Program-made: the position numbers and the translations under genes
The notes under the pieces: model-generated
Database searches by the model: none
What the model was told of the DNA's origin: nothing
What the model saw: only the letters and a program-made list of their open reading frames with translations
Shown here: positions 17,409 to 27,236 of the stretch, in pieces
Layout of the letters: each line of letters opens with the position of its first letter
How positions within the stretch are numbered: the stretch's first letter is position 1
Assembly: GCF_003416895.1 (NCBI RefSeq)
Contig: NZ_QVIO01000001.1
Span: forward strand, 372,001-436,000
Length of the DNA: 64,000 nucleotides
Source: Duganella sp. BJB476
GTDB lineage: Bacteria; Pseudomonadota; Gammaproteobacteria; Burkholderiales; Burkholderiaceae_D
Reading direction: 5' to 3'

Positions 17409-18067
17409 ACGCCGTGCGTGGTGCGCCATTCGATCATCTCGGCGATGGTCAGGATGGGCATGCCGTGCAGTTCGGCGAATTGCTCGATGTCGGCGCCGCG
17501 CATCATGGTGCCGTCCGGGTTCATCAACTCGCACAGCACGGCGGCCGGATTGAGGCCGGCCATGGTCGCCAGGTCCACCGAGCCTTCGGTGTGGCCTTTG
17601 CGGGCCAGCACGCCGCCGGGCGTAGCGCGCAGCGGGAACACGTGGCCGGGATGGACCAGGTCACGCGGCTGCGCGTTCGCCGCGATGGCGGTGCGGATGG
17701 TGGTGACGCGGTCCGCCGCCGAGACGCCGGTGGTCACGCCTTCGCGTGCTTCGATCGATACCGTGAACGGCGTGCCGTAACGGCTGCCGTTATCGGCGGC
17801 CATCATCGGCAGTTCGAGCGTGCGCACCTTGTCGGCGCTCAGGCAAAGACAGACGATACCGCTGCATTCGCGGATCATCATGGCCATCGATTGCACGGTG
17901 ATTTTTTCGGCGGCGACGATCAGGTCCGCTTCGTTCTCGCGGTCGAAATCGTCGAGCAGGATCACTGGCACGCCGGCGCGCATGGCTTCCAGCGCCGCTG
18001 CTATGCGGCCTTCCAGATCGTCCGAAACCAGGGAGTAGGGGGATACTGCGGATTGTTGGTCTAACAT
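17405..18067 (-). CDS. ribB: 3,4-dihydroxy-2-butanone 4-phosphate synthase
   Basis: Converts ribulose 5-phosphate to 3,4-dihydroxy-2-butanone 4-phosphate and formate, a riboflavin precursor step. The 220-residue single-domain enzyme shows the metal/substrate loop [13 protein letters not shown], the SGIVCLCL strand, [32 protein letters not shown] and [14 protein letters not shown]. There is no fused GTP cyclohydrolase II, so this is stand-alone RibB. GAGGAG lies about nine bases before the ATG at 18067. An FMN riboswitch precedes it, so it is shut off by FMN. Confidence 0.96.
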   Translation of the reverse strand: MLDQQSAVSPYSLVSDDLEGRIAAALEAMRAGVPVILLDDFDRENEADLIVAAEKITVQSMAMMIRECSGIVCLCLSADKVRTLELPMMAADNGSRYGTPFTVSIEAREGVTTGVSAADRVTTIRTAIAANAQPRDLVHPGHVFPLRATPGGVLARKGHTEGSVDLATMAGLNPAAVLCELMNPDGTMMRGADIEQFAELHGMPILTIAEMIEWRTTHGV

Positions 18068-18170
18068 GTGGAACGCTCCTCGCAAATAGGCGAAAAACGC
18101 GACAGGGCAAGCGAATACGCGCGGCCCGCCACACCGATCGCTCGGGCAGGAGGCCGCGTCACCGCACATC

Positions 18171-18305
18171 TTCTTTCATCCGGACTATACCGTCGGCTTT
18201 GGAATCACACCAAATCTGCTGACCCTTCCGAAGAAGGCGCTCGCGGGCTTGGCCATTGCTGGCTTTACCGCCGGTGGGGAATCGCACCCCGCCCCGAAGA
18301 CGTCG
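18171..18305 (-). ncRNA. FMN riboswitch (RFN element) upstream of ribB
   Basis: Read on the minus strand, the conserved RFN blocks appear in order: GGGGCGGGGTG, ATTCCCCACCGGCGGTAA, AAGCCCGCGAGC, then GGTGTGATTCC, AGCCGACGGTATAGTCCGG and ATGAAAGAAG. The 100-base stretch down to ribB is the expression platform and holds a GCGGCC/GGCCGC stem (18121-18157) without a T tract, favouring control of translation initiation over intrinsic termination. Confidence 0.95.
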
Positions 18306-18336
18306 TTAAATCCTGCCGGCTGGCAGGCGAGGAATG

Positions 18337-18366
18337 ATTCTAGCCCAAATTAAGAATTTCAGTGTA
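18337..18366 (-). promoter_or_regulatory. possible promoter of the ribB transcript
   Basis: On the minus strand a TAGAAT -10 (18337-18342) lies about 35 bp before the riboswitch, with a loose TTACAC -35 (18362-18367 region) 19 bp upstream. Position is right, sequence match is moderate. Confidence 0.35.
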
Positions 18367-18401
18367 AGGTAGCTTTTTTCCTTCTTATTTTTGCAACGGG
18401 T

Positions 18402-21227
18402 ATGAAGCTGATGACAATGCGTAGCGCCTCCGCCGCCGTTCTTCTGGCGTGTTCCTTCATGGCGCAAGCCGCCGATCAGCCGCCGTTGAAGTTAAGCGAT
18501 CCGATACCGGTCGGCCCGCAGGTCAAGGTGGGCCAGCTGGCCAACGGCCTGACTTACTACGTGCAGAAGAACACCCGTCCAGAAAAGAAGCTGGAGCTGC
18601 GGCTGGTGGTGAAGGCCGGCTCGATCCTGGAAGACGACGACCAGCAAGGCCTGGCGCACTTCACCGAGCATATGGCCTTTAACGGCTCGACGAATTTCAA
18701 GCGCAACGAGCTGGTGTCCTATCTGCAGTCGATAGGCGTGAAGTTCGGCGCCGACCTGAATGCCTACACCACCTTTAACGAAACCGTCTACATCCTGCCG
18801 ATACCGACCGACAAGCCGGAGGTGGTGAAGCAGGGCTTCCAGGTGCTGGAAGACTGGGCGCACGGCCTGTCGTTCAACGATGCCGATATCGACAGCGAAC
18901 GCGGTATCGTGCTGGAGGAGCTGCGGCTCGGCAAAGGCGTGGACGACCGCATGAACAAGGTGCTGCTGCCGAAAATATTGAACGGCTCGCGCTATGCGCA
19001 GCGCATGCCGATCGGTAAAGAGGACATCCTCAAGAGCTTCAAGTACGACGCCGTCAAGCGCTTTTACCGCGACTGGTATCGCCCGGACCTGATGGCGGTG
19101 GTGGTGGTCGGCGATATCGAAGCAGCCGATGCCGAAAAGCTGATAGCCCAGCATTTCGGCGGCCTGAAAAATCCGCAGAACGAGCGTCCGCGCGAGTACG
19201 CCAGGATCCCTGAGCGCGCGGAGTCCGAGGGCGTGGTGTTCACGGACAAGGAGATCGGCGCGAACTCGGTCTACATCCGCTACCCGATCCAGGAATGGCC
19301 GGCCGGTACCACCATCGCCGACTATCGCCAGAAGCTGATCGAGAATATGTACAGCTTTATCCTCAGCCAGCGCATGCACGAGCTGACGCAGCAAGCCAAT
19401 CCGCCGTTCCTGCAAGGTGGCAGCGGCATGAGCTCCGTGATGCGCGGCTACCGCTCGTTCGGCGCCGGCGCGGTGCTGGGAAAGGGCGGCGCCACGCCGG
19501 CCATCAACGCGCTGGTGCAGGAAGACCAGCGCGCGCGCCAGTACGGTTTTACCGCGTCCGAAGTGGAGCGCGCCAAGAAGGGCATATTGCGCAACTACGA
19601 ACGCATGTACAACGAGCGGGATAAATCCGATTCGGCCGGCTATGCGGCGGAGTACATCCGCAACTTCCTCGAGAAAGAAACCATACCCGGCATCGCGATG
19701 GAGTACCGCTACGCCAATGAGCTGATACCGGGCATCGCGCTGTCCGAGGTGAACGCCGCCGTGCGGGCAGCGATCCCGGATAGCCAGAACAAGCTGGTGA
19801 TCTACACGGGTACCGAGGCGACGGGCGTGCCGGCCCCCAAAGCCGACGAGCTGCTGGCCACCGCCAGCGCGGCCGAGAAGATCAGCGTCAAGGCGCAGGA
19901 GGAGAAGATCTATTCCAGCCAGCTGATGGCGGCGCCGCCCAAGGCCGGCAGCATCGTCAGCGAGAACGTCAACGTCAAGCTGGGGCTGACGGAGCTCACG
20001 CTGAGCAACGGCGTCAAGGTGGTGCTGAAGCCTACCGACTTCAATAACGACCAGGTGATACTGGCCGGCTTGCGTTATGGCGGCTGGTCGCTGTTCGGCG
20101 ACCAGGATTTGTTTAATGCGCGCTATGCCAGCAACATCGTGCACCAGATGGGCGTGCGCGACTACACGCCGAGCGATCTGGTGAAGGTGTTGGCCGGGAA
20201 GACTGCGGGCGCCAATGCCAGCGTCAGTTCGATCAACGAGACGGTCAGCGGCGGCTCCGGCAGCGGCGACGTCGAGACCATGCTGCAGCTGGTGTACCTG
20301 AACATGACGCAGCCGCGCAAGGATGCGGCGATCTACAGCGCCTACGTGGACCGTCAGCGCGAACTGGCGAAGAACAATATGGCGCGGCCGGAGTCGATCT
20401 TCAGCGACACCATCACGGCGACGCTGTACAACAATAACCCGCGCGTGCAACGGGCGCCGAAGCCGGCCGACTTCGACCAGCTGGGCATGGACCGCGTGGT
20501 CGACATTTACAACAGCCGCCTGGCCAGCGCCAAGGACTTTACCTTCTTCATGGCGGGTAGCTTCGATGTCGCGAAGATCAAGCCGCTGATCGCCACCTAT
20601 CTGGCCAGCCTGCCGGTGGGCGAGATTCCGGTGGCGTTCAAGGACGAAGGCGTGCGTCCGGTGCGTGGCGTCGTCAAGAAGGAAGTGCATGCGGGTTCTG
20701 AGCCCAAGAGCACGATCTCGCTGTCGTTCACCGGCGAGGCGTCGTTCTCGGCGCAGGAGCGCATGCGCCTGCAGGCACTGATCGAGGTGCTGAACATCAA
20801 GCTGATCGAGGTGCTACGCGAGAAGATGGGTGCGATGTACAGCGGCGGCGTGCGCGGCAACATGGAACGCATCCCGTACCAGAACTATTCGATCACGGCC
20901 AACCTGCCGTGCGCGCCGGAGAATGTGGACAAGGTGCTGGCAGCGACCTTCGCGGAGATCGACAAGATCAAGGAGAACGGCGCGGAAGACGCGGACCTGG
21001 CCAAGGTAAAGGCGTCCTGGATCGAGAACTACCGCAAGGGCTTGCGTGAGAACGGCTACTGGATGGCGGTGTTGATGAACGCCTTCTTCAACAAGACCGA
21101 TCCGGCCGATGTGCTGACCTACGAATCGCGCGTGGGCGCGCTGACGGCGGCCGAGCTGAAAGACGCCGCCAGGCGCTATTTCGACACCAACAATTATGTG
21201 CAGGTGGTGCTGTATCCGGAGAAGTAA
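18402..21227 (+). CDS. M16 (pitrilysin-type) zinc metallopeptidase
   Basis: A 941-residue secreted insulinase-family protease. Signal peptide residues 1-24 (ending QAA). The inverted zinc motif HFTEH is at residues 86-90, with the later Glu expected near residue 167 (GIVLEELRLGK). Four M16 domains are expected: catalytic M16 then M16_C in the first half, and inactive M16-like domains in the second (NGVKVVLKPTDFNNDQV from about residue 535). The double-length layout is that of a single-chain pitrilysin, likely degrading peptides in the periplasm. Followed by a small gene at 21282. Confidence 0.93.
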   Translation: MKLMTMRSASAAVLLACSFMAQAADQPPLKLSDPIPVGPQVKVGQLANGLTYYVQKNTRPEKKLELRLVVKAGSILEDDDQQGLAHFTEHMAFNGSTNFKRNELVSYLQSIGVKFGADLNAYTTFNETVYILPIPTDKPEVVKQGFQVLEDWAHGLSFNDADIDSERGIVLEELRLGKGVDDRMNKVLLPKILNGSRYAQRMPIGKEDILKSFKYDAVKRFYRDWYRPDLMAVVVVGDIEAADAEKLIAQHFGGLKNPQNERPREYARIPERAESEGVVFTDKEIGANSVYIRYPIQEWPAGTTIADYRQKLIENMYSFILSQRMHELTQQANPPFLQGGSGMSSVMRGYRSFGAGAVLGKGGATPAINALVQEDQRARQYGFTASEVERAKKGILRNYERMYNERDKSDSAGYAAEYIRNFLEKETIPGIAMEYRYANELIPGIALSEVNAAVRAAIPDSQNKLVIYTGTEATGVPAPKADELLATASAAEKISVKAQEEKIYSSQLMAAPPKAGSIVSENVNVKLGLTELTLSNGVKVVLKPTDFNNDQVILAGLRYGGWSLFGDQDLFNARYASNIVHQMGVRDYTPSDLVKVLAGKTAGANASVSSINETVSGGSGSGDVETMLQLVYLNMTQPRKDAAIYSAYVDRQRELAKNNMARPESIFSDTITATLYNNNPRVQRAPKPADFDQLGMDRVVDIYNSRLASAKDFTFFMAGSFDVAKIKPLIATYLASLPVGEIPVAFKDEGVRPVRGVVKKEVHAGSEPKSTISLSFTGEASFSAQERMRLQALIEVLNIKLIEVLREKMGAMYSGGVRGNMERIPYQNYSITANLPCAPENVDKVLAATFAEIDKIKENGAEDADLAKVKASWIENYRKGLRENGYWMAVLMNAFFNKTDPADVLTYESRVGALTAAELKDAARRYFDTNNYVQVVLYPEK

Positions 21228-21281
21228 TCGGGCCGCCTGTTACACTGGCGGCTTGTATCCATCACGAAGTAGAGAACTATC

Positions 21282-21482
21282 ATGGCAAAGAAAAAAGAAG
21301 AGCTGGACCCGGAAACCCTGGAACTGATCCACTGGTGTATCGAAGTGGAGGGCTTCCTGGTAAAGGGCGGCGCCACGCAGGAACAGGCGCAGGAGCATAT
21401 CGAAGAGCAGGTCGAGTGGTTCACGGATCTGTTCTACGATGGCTTGACGCCCGAGCAGGCGGCGAAGGAAGCGCTGGCCTGA
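21282..21482 (+). CDS. small conserved-looking acidic protein
   Basis: A 66-residue soluble protein, MAKKKEELDPETLELI..., rich in Glu and Gln and mostly helical, ending EQAAKEALA. AGAGAA precedes the ATG. It lies 54 bases after the M16 protease on the same strand and has the codon use of its neighbours, which supports a real gene. I do not recognise a family. Confidence 0.65.
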   Translation: MAKKKEELDPETLELIHWCIEVEGFLVKGGATQEQAQEHIEEQVEWFTDLFYDGLTPEQAAKEALA

Positions 21483-21521
21483 TCACGCACGCATTCATAC
21501 AGACATTCGAGGTGTGGATTC

Positions 21522-22715
21522 TTGATTAAATCAATATCCTTATTTTTTTGCGGCGTGTTTTTTTCGACTGCGGCTTTTGCGCTTTCGCCCGCGCTACCAA
21601 AACACGGAAAGTATGGATTAATTAATACCAATGGGGATGTGGTCGCAGAACCCATATATGACTGGATCGGCCCGTTTGCCTCGAATGGGCTTGCTCCGGT
21701 GAGGATGAATGGGCGTGCTGGCTACGTCAATTCTCGCGGAGAAGAGGCCATCCCGTTGAAGTTTGACGACGTCGAAGGGTTTTCGGAGTCCGGGCTGGCT
21801 GGAGTAGTGGTTTCTGGAAAGAAGGGCTATATAAATGCCTCCGGCAGCTATGTCATCTCGCCGCAAGATGCCTGGGCCGGGATTCACGATGAGGTTTTTA
21901 ATCAAACCCGGTTTGCCAGCAATGGCCTGGCGGCTGCGCAAGAGGTTGGCCAACGTTTGCCGAAATGGGGCTACATCGACTTACACGGCGATTGGGTCAT
22001 CAAGCCCCAGTTCCTGCGTGCCAGCGCTTTCGATGCCAATGGCTTTGCCCGCGTTTCAAGGGGCGAGCATATCGAATTGATCGATCAAACTGGGCGGAAG
22101 GTGTTCAACACTGACTTTGCCGGGCTTGGCACATTTGCTGCAAATGGCCTCGCACCCGCGCGCCTCGACAACCAGTGGGGATACATTGATCGGACCGGGC
22201 GGTTCGTTATCTCCCCGCAGTTTTCGCTAGCCTGGGGATTCGGCGCTGACTCGCCTGATGGACTCACCAAGGTTTGCGGGGATGAAGATTGTGGTTACAT
22301 CGACGCCAGTGGTAAGTTCCAATGGAAGTACGCTAAAAACGAACTGACTATCCATGGTTACGCAAACGGCTTTGTTCAGGTTCAAGATACTCGAAATGCT
22401 CACTGGGGCTTCGTCAATTTGCAGGGCGAAGTTTCCGTCAAGGCGGAATTTGAATCGGCAGGCCTGTTTTCGTCTCAAGGACTTGCCGCGGTGAGAAAGG
22501 AAGGGCTGTGCGGATACATCAATTCGCACGGCGAATTCGTCATCCCGCCTGCTTTTGCCCAGGCCGGAGAATTTTCCAGCCAGGGACTTGCCGTTGCCCA
22601 GAAAGCTGGGAAATGGGGATACATCGATATCAAAGGACGAACGGCCATCGCGTTTAAATTCGATGGCGCCGAAGCATTCAATATTTGGGGACTTGCCGTT
22701 GTGGAGGTCTTTTGA
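21522..22715 (+). CDS. secreted WG (KWG) repeat protein
   Basis: A 397-residue protein starting at a TTG (21522), supported by GAGGTG seven bases upstream and a good signal peptide (residues 1-20, FFCGVFFSTAAFA). The mature part is ten consecutive WG repeats of about 35-38 residues, each with a GY(I/V) turn, a middle (V/I)xxP or similar strand and a ...FxxxGLAxV end; clear units include KWGYIDLHGDWVIKPQF and QWGYIDRTGRFVISPQF. WG repeats form beta-rich folds of unknown partner. Base composition is visibly less GC-rich than neighbouring genes, suggesting horizontal origin. Confidence 0.85.
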   Translation: MIKSISLFFCGVFFSTAAFALSPALPKHGKYGLINTNGDVVAEPIYDWIGPFASNGLAPVRMNGRAGYVNSRGEEAIPLKFDDVEGFSESGLAGVVVSGKKGYINASGSYVISPQDAWAGIHDEVFNQTRFASNGLAAAQEVGQRLPKWGYIDLHGDWVIKPQFLRASAFDANGFARVSRGEHIELIDQTGRKVFNTDFAGLGTFAANGLAPARLDNQWGYIDRTGRFVISPQFSLAWGFGADSPDGLTKVCGDEDCGYIDASGKFQWKYAKNELTIHGYANGFVQVQDTRNAHWGFVNLQGEVSVKAEFESAGLFSSQGLAAVRKEGLCGYINSHGEFVIPPAFAQAGEFSSQGLAVAQKAGKWGYIDIKGRTAIAFKFDGAEAFNIWGLAVVEVF

Positions 22716-22730
22716 TCATGCCTTATCTCC

Positions 22731-24779
22731 TTACCACATGATCACGCGCTGCTCCGGCGGCAGATACATCGGATCGCCCGGCTTGATGTCGAAGGCCTGA
22801 TAGAAGCCTGGCTGGTTCATCACGGTGCCCTTGGCGCGGAATTCTCCAGGCGAGTGCGGATCGCTCTTGATCTGGGCGATCGCCGCTTCCGGGCGCAGCT
22901 TGGCGCGCCATTTCATCGCAAAGCCGATATACAGGCGCTGCTCGCCGGTCAGGCCGTCCAGTACTGGCGACGGCTTGCCTTGCAGCGAACGCTGATATGC
23001 CTGGTACGTGATCGACAGGCCTGAATTGTCGCCGATGTTTTCACCCAGGGTCAGCTCGCCGTTGATGAAGTAGCCCGGCACCGGGCTGTACGAACCATAT
23101 TGTTTGACCAGGCCCGCGGCACGCGCCTTGAAGGCGGTGCGGTCTTCCGCAGTCCACCAGTTGCGCAGGCGACCCTTGGCGTCGTACTGGCTGCCGGAGT
23201 CGTCGAAGGCGTGGCTGATCTCATGGCCGAAGGTGATGCCGAGCAGGCCGTAGTTGACCGCGTCTTCGGCTTTCACGTTGAAGAACGGTGGTTGCAGGAT
23301 CGCGGCCGGGATCGTGATGGCGTTCAGCGACGGGCTGTAGCTGGCGTTGACGGTTTGCGGCGTCATCGACCATTCGTCGCGGTCGACGGTCTTGCCCAGC
23401 TTCTCGAGGTTGCGCTGGCGGCTCCACGCGCGCGACGCGCGCACGTTGGCGATCAGGTCGTTCTTCTGGGTTTTCATGGCGCTATAGTCGCGCCATTTGT
23501 CCGGGTAGGCGATGTTCGGCTTCAAGGCCGCCAGCTTGAGCTGGGCTTCCTTCTTGGTCTCCGGTCCCATCCAATCCAGCTTCTCGATGCCGTCCTTGAA
23601 CGAGGCCACGAAGTTGTTAAACATGGCCATCACGCGCGGTTTGGTTTCGGCCGTCAGATATTTTTCCACATACAGCTTGCCGACCGCGTCGCCCAGGGCG
23701 CCGTCGGTAAAGCGCAAGGCCAGCTGCCACTGCGGTTCGCTTTGCGGTACGCCGCGCAGCACCGTGCCTTCGAAGGCGAAGCGCTCCTTGACGGCGGCGT
23801 CATTCAGATAGGACGCGTAGCTTTCGATGATGCGCCAGTTGAAATAGCTCTTCCACGCGTCCAGCGGCACATTGGCCACGGTCTCGGAGAAACCGCCGAA
23901 GAAGCTCGGTTGGCGCACCACGGCCGACGATTCTTTCGGCGCCAGGCCGGCGGCAGTGAAGTAAGCCTTCCAGTCAAAGGCCGGCGCCAGCGTGGCGAAT
24001 TTGTCGAACTCGACGCGGTTGTAGGACTTGACCGGATCGCGCATCTGCACGCGGGTCCATTGGGCGGAGGCCAGGCGGGTCTCGATGTCGAGGACCTGGG
24101 CGGCGTGGGCGACGGCGTCCTTGTCGCCGCTCATGGTCAGCATGGTCTCGATGTGCTGCTGGTATTTGGCGCGCACGGCCTTGAGCTTGGCGTCGTCGTC
24201 CTTGAGGTAGTAGTCGCGGTCCGGCAGGCCCAGGCCGGACTGGCTGATGCTGATGGTGTAGTGCTCGGGATCCTGCGCGTCGGCTGCGATGTAGGCCGAG
24301 AACGGCGTCTGGATGCCGTTGCCTTGCAGGTAGGCGAACAGCGCCGGCAAGTCCTTCTTGTCCTTGATGGCCGCCACGTGCGCGAGGTCGGTCTTCAATG
24401 GCTTGAAACCGGCCGCATTGCGCGCCTTGTCGTTCATGTAGCTGGTGTACAGGTCGGCGATCTTGTGGGCGTCGCTGCCTGGCTTGCCGGGGTTCTTGAG
24501 CGTGGCGTCGATCACGGCGCGCAGCTGGCCTTGCGCGGTCTCGCGCAATTCGATGTAGGTGCCCCAGGTCGATTTGTCGGCCGGGATCTCGGTGTTGCGG
24601 GTCCAGACGCCGTTGACGTAACCGTAGAAGTCATCCTGCGGACGTACCGCCGGGTCCAGGGTTTTCAGGTCGATGCCGGATACCGGCGCGGCGGTCTTTT
24701 CGGCTTGCTGGGCGTACAGCGACGGGGTGGAGCAGACGAGTAAGGCGCAGCAAGCGGCGCTGATAAGCGAACGATTCAC
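22731..24779 (-). CDS. M13 family (neprilysin/PepO-type) metallopeptidase
   Basis: A 682-residue secreted zinc endopeptidase. GTG start at 24779 follows AAGGA closely and gives a clean signal peptide (NRSLISAACCALLVCSTPSLYA); the frame is open to 24881 but that extension lacks a ribosome site. Peptidase_M13_N occupies roughly residues 50-430; the catalytic domain has the zinc motif HEISH at 519-523 inside ITFGHEISHAFDD, and the third ligand and catalytic region in GELTLGENIGDNSGL. It ends QRVIMW, the usual C-terminus for M13 enzymes. Probably processes or degrades periplasmic or external peptides. Convergent with the WG-repeat gene. Confidence 0.93.
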   Translation of the reverse strand: MNRSLISAACCALLVCSTPSLYAQQAEKTAAPVSGIDLKTLDPAVRPQDDFYGYVNGVWTRNTEIPADKSTWGTYIELRETAQGQLRAVIDATLKNPGKPGSDAHKIADLYTSYMNDKARNAAGFKPLKTDLAHVAAIKDKKDLPALFAYLQGNGIQTPFSAYIAADAQDPEHYTISISQSGLGLPDRDYYLKDDDAKLKAVRAKYQQHIETMLTMSGDKDAVAHAAQVLDIETRLASAQWTRVQMRDPVKSYNRVEFDKFATLAPAFDWKAYFTAAGLAPKESSAVVRQPSFFGGFSETVANVPLDAWKSYFNWRIIESYASYLNDAAVKERFAFEGTVLRGVPQSEPQWQLALRFTDGALGDAVGKLYVEKYLTAETKPRVMAMFNNFVASFKDGIEKLDWMGPETKKEAQLKLAALKPNIAYPDKWRDYSAMKTQKNDLIANVRASRAWSRQRNLEKLGKTVDRDEWSMTPQTVNASYSPSLNAITIPAAILQPPFFNVKAEDAVNYGLLGITFGHEISHAFDDSGSQYDAKGRLRNWWTAEDRTAFKARAAGLVKQYGSYSPVPGYFINGELTLGENIGDNSGLSITYQAYQRSLQGKPSPVLDGLTGEQRLYIGFAMKWRAKLRPEAAIAQIKSDPHSPGEFRAKGTVMNQPGFYQAFDIKPGDPMYLPPEQRVIMW

Positions 24780-24918
24780 GAGGAGTCCTTTAATTTTATT
24801 AGGGTGCACGCTGGAGTGGAGGTTTTGGTCTAGCATGCGACGGAAGATTATACCCGTCGAAATAGTGATGCATTGCAGCAATTGACCGCAGTCTTTGTAA
24901 ACTTAAACAGGATTAATA

Positions 24919-25290
24919 ATGCAAAATTCCGATCTCGATTCGATACGCGAAGTGCTCAGCGCACGCGAGCCGATCTTTCATCGCCGCGAACTCGGCACCA
25001 GTCGCGACGACTTACTTCAAATGACGGTGGACGATTTTTGGGAAATAGGCGCCAGCGGCGAGGCCTATGATCGCGACTTCGTGATTGCACACCTGCTGGA
25101 GCGCTACAAGACGCCGGAACCCGACGACTGGGCGTGTTCGGACTTCGCCATTCGCCAGATCGCCCAGGACCTCTACCAGCTCAACTACGTTCTACAGCAG
25201 CCGAACCGGCGAACACGCAGAACGACGCTCTGGCGGACAAGTAATGAAGGGTGGAAGATCGTCTTCCACCAAGGTACGATTATTGGATGA
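24919..25290 (+). CDS. DUF4440 / NTF2-like protein
   Basis: A 123-residue protein fitting the DUF4440 nuclear transport factor 2-like fold: FWEIGASGEAYDRDFVI in the middle and TRRTTLWRTSNEGWKIVFHQGT at the end. Members are small binding or isomerase-like proteins of unassigned role. Gene is alone, slightly less GC-rich than neighbours, and converges on the VOC gene with a two-base gap. Confidence 0.8.
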   Translation: MQNSDLDSIREVLSAREPIFHRRELGTSRDDLLQMTVDDFWEIGASGEAYDRDFVIAHLLERYKTPEPDDWACSDFAIRQIAQDLYQLNYVLQQPNRRTRRTTLWRTSNEGWKIVFHQGTIIG

Positions 25291-25292
25291 TC

Positions 25293-25685
25293 TTATTCGG
25301 GGTCGTGACAGACGACGCACAGTTTGTTCCCCTCCGGGTCGCGGAAGTAGGCGCCGTAGTAGTTGGCATGGTAGTGCGGCCGCAACGCCGGCGGACCTTC
25401 GCACAGGCCGCCATGGGCCAGCGCGGAGGCGTGGGCGCGGTCCACCGCGGCGCGCGTCGGCGCCATCAGGGCCACCATCTGGCCGTTGCCGCAGGCTGCC
25501 GCTTGGCCGTCATACGGTTTGCCGATGATGAACAAGGGCCGCGCGCCTTCGGCCGGCTGCCATGCAGCCCACGGCTTGGCGGCGTCGCTGAAGCGCAGGC
25601 GCGTGCCCAGCTCCGTCATCACCGCGTTGTAGAAGGCGAACGACGGTTCGAACTCGTTAATCCCCACGTAGATATGCGATAGCAT
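25293..25685 (-). CDS. VOC family (glyoxalase/dioxygenase-like) protein
   Basis: A 130-residue single VOC domain pair: MLSHIYVGINEFEPSFAFYNAVM at the start and YYGAYFRDPEGNKLCVVCH at the end, with the expected metal-side His5 and Glu near the C-terminus (DPEGNKL). Members act as glyoxalase I, extradiol dioxygenase or resistance proteins; this one cannot be assigned. Divergent from the cytochrome P450 gene. Confidence 0.85.
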   Translation of the reverse strand: MLSHIYVGINEFEPSFAFYNAVMTELGTRLRFSDAAKPWAAWQPAEGARPLFIIGKPYDGQAAACGNGQMVALMAPTRAAVDRAHASALAHGGLCEGPPALRPHYHANYYGAYFRDPEGNKLCVVCHDPE

Positions 25686-25766
25686 CGGTTTCCTCGATTG
25701 AGTGAGTATATCGTCAACATTTCGGGGTATAGTGTACGCGGAGACTTAATCAAATGGGGGAACACC

Positions 25767-27203
25767 ATGGAACTGACGTCCGTCGCGCCGCCGCAGCTGC
25801 GCAGCCTTGCCGATTTGCCCGGGCCGAAAGGCCGGCCGCTGCTGGGGAATGTCCGCGATATCAATCGCAAGCCTTTGCACCAGGCGCTGGAGGATTGGAG
25901 CCGCGAGTTCGGCACCATGTACAAGTTCCGCATCATGCGCAAGGAGATCATCGCCACCTCGGACCGTGAACTGATCGCCAGCCTGCTGCGCGACCGGCCC
26001 GACGCGATGCGCCGCTCCAGCCGCACGGCCGACATGCTGAACGAAGTCGGCACGCGCGGCCTGTTCACGGCGGAGGGCGAGGATTGGCGCCGCCAGCGCA
26101 AGCTGGTGATGCGGGCGCTGACGCCGGAAGTGATCCATAACTTCTTCCCCACGCTGACGGCGTTGACCGAACGCCTGCGCCTGCGCTGGGAAGCCGCCAT
26201 CGCCGCCGGCAAGCCGGTCGACGTGCTGCGCGACCTGAAGGCCTACACGCTGGACGTGACCATCGGCTTGTCGATGGGGCAGGACATCAACACGCTGGAG
26301 CTGGAGGAGCATCCACTGCAGCGCGATATCGAATTCCTGTTCAAACTGGTGGCCAAGCGTTTGACGTCGCCGTTTGCCTACTGGCGCATCGCTATGCTGA
26401 AGCGCGCCGACGACCACGAGGCCATCGCCGCCGCCGCGCGCATCCAGCGCGCCATCTTCGGCTTCATCGCCGAGGCCCGCAAGCGCATCGAGGCCAATCC
26501 GGCCTTGCGGCAGAAGCCATCGAATATGCTGGAGGCGCTGATCGTCGCCCGCGACGAGCCGGACTCCGGCCTGACCGACGAGGCGGTGGTCGGCAATGCG
26601 ATCACCATGGTGTTCGCCGGCGAGGACACGACGTCGAACACGACGGCATGGCTGATCGATTTCCTGTCCACCCATCCGCAGGCCGCGCACAGCATGGCGG
26701 CGGAGACGGAACAGGTCCTCGGCGCCAAGGCCGTGCTGGACGACTATCACCTGCTGGACCGCCTGAAATACATCGACGCCGCCACCCGCGAGGCGATGCG
26801 CCTGAAACCGGTGGCGCCCATCATGGCGGCACAGCCGAACGACGACGCGGTGGTGGGCGATCTGCTGGTGCCGGCCGGTACGGTGATCTTCCTGCTGCTG
26901 CGGCAGGCGTCCGAGCGCGATTGCGACCTGGCGCAGCCGGAAAGCTTCCAGCCGGAGCGCTGGCTGGAGGGCGCCAACGGCAGCGGCGACGATCCCGCGC
27001 GCAAGCTGTTCCCCTTTGGCGGCGGGCCGCGCTTCTGCCCCGGCCGTTATCTGGCGATGGCCGAGATCAAGATGGCGATGTCCATGCTGGTCAAGAATTT
27101 TGCGATCGAGCGCGTGCCGGGCACGGCGCCGGTCGAGGAGCGCTTCACCTTCACGATGACGCCGAGCGCATTGCCGGTGCGACTGACCAAAAAAACATGC
27201 TAG
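25767..27203 (+). CDS. cytochrome P450
   Basis: A 478-residue soluble-looking P450 without membrane anchor. Seen: N-terminal LPGPKGRPLLGN, I-helix oxygen-activation motif AGEDTTSNT (about residue 290), ExxR as EAMR (about 343), and the heme loop FPFGGGPRFCPGR with the cysteine ligand Cys424. Fatty-acid hydroxylase-like P450s of this length and layout are common, but no reductase or ferredoxin gene is next to it, so electrons must come from elsewhere. Start at ATG 25767, after GGGGG. Substrate unknown. Confidence 0.93.
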   Translation: MELTSVAPPQLRSLADLPGPKGRPLLGNVRDINRKPLHQALEDWSREFGTMYKFRIMRKEIIATSDRELIASLLRDRPDAMRRSSRTADMLNEVGTRGLFTAEGEDWRRQRKLVMRALTPEVIHNFFPTLTALTERLRLRWEAAIAAGKPVDVLRDLKAYTLDVTIGLSMGQDINTLELEEHPLQRDIEFLFKLVAKRLTSPFAYWRIAMLKRADDHEAIAAAARIQRAIFGFIAEARKRIEANPALRQKPSNMLEALIVARDEPDSGLTDEAVVGNAITMVFAGEDTTSNTTAWLIDFLSTHPQAAHSMAAETEQVLGAKAVLDDYHLLDRLKYIDAATREAMRLKPVAPIMAAQPNDDAVVGDLLVPAGTVIFLLLRQASERDCDLAQPESFQPERWLEGANGSGDDPARKLFPFGGGPRFCPGRYLAMAEIKMAMSMLVKNFAIERVPGTAPVEERFTFTMTPSALPVRLTKKTC

Positions 27204-27236
27204 TCTAGACGCGCATCTTAAAAAAAGGGAGAAATC

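Noticed and set aside
18492..20690. 732-codon minus-strand open frame inside the M16 protease gene
   Set aside because: Antisense shadow; the plus-strand frame has a signal peptide and zinc motif.
23100..24743. 547-codon plus-strand frame opposite the M13 protease
   Set aside because: Val/Gly/Arg-rich shadow of the peptidase, no motifs.
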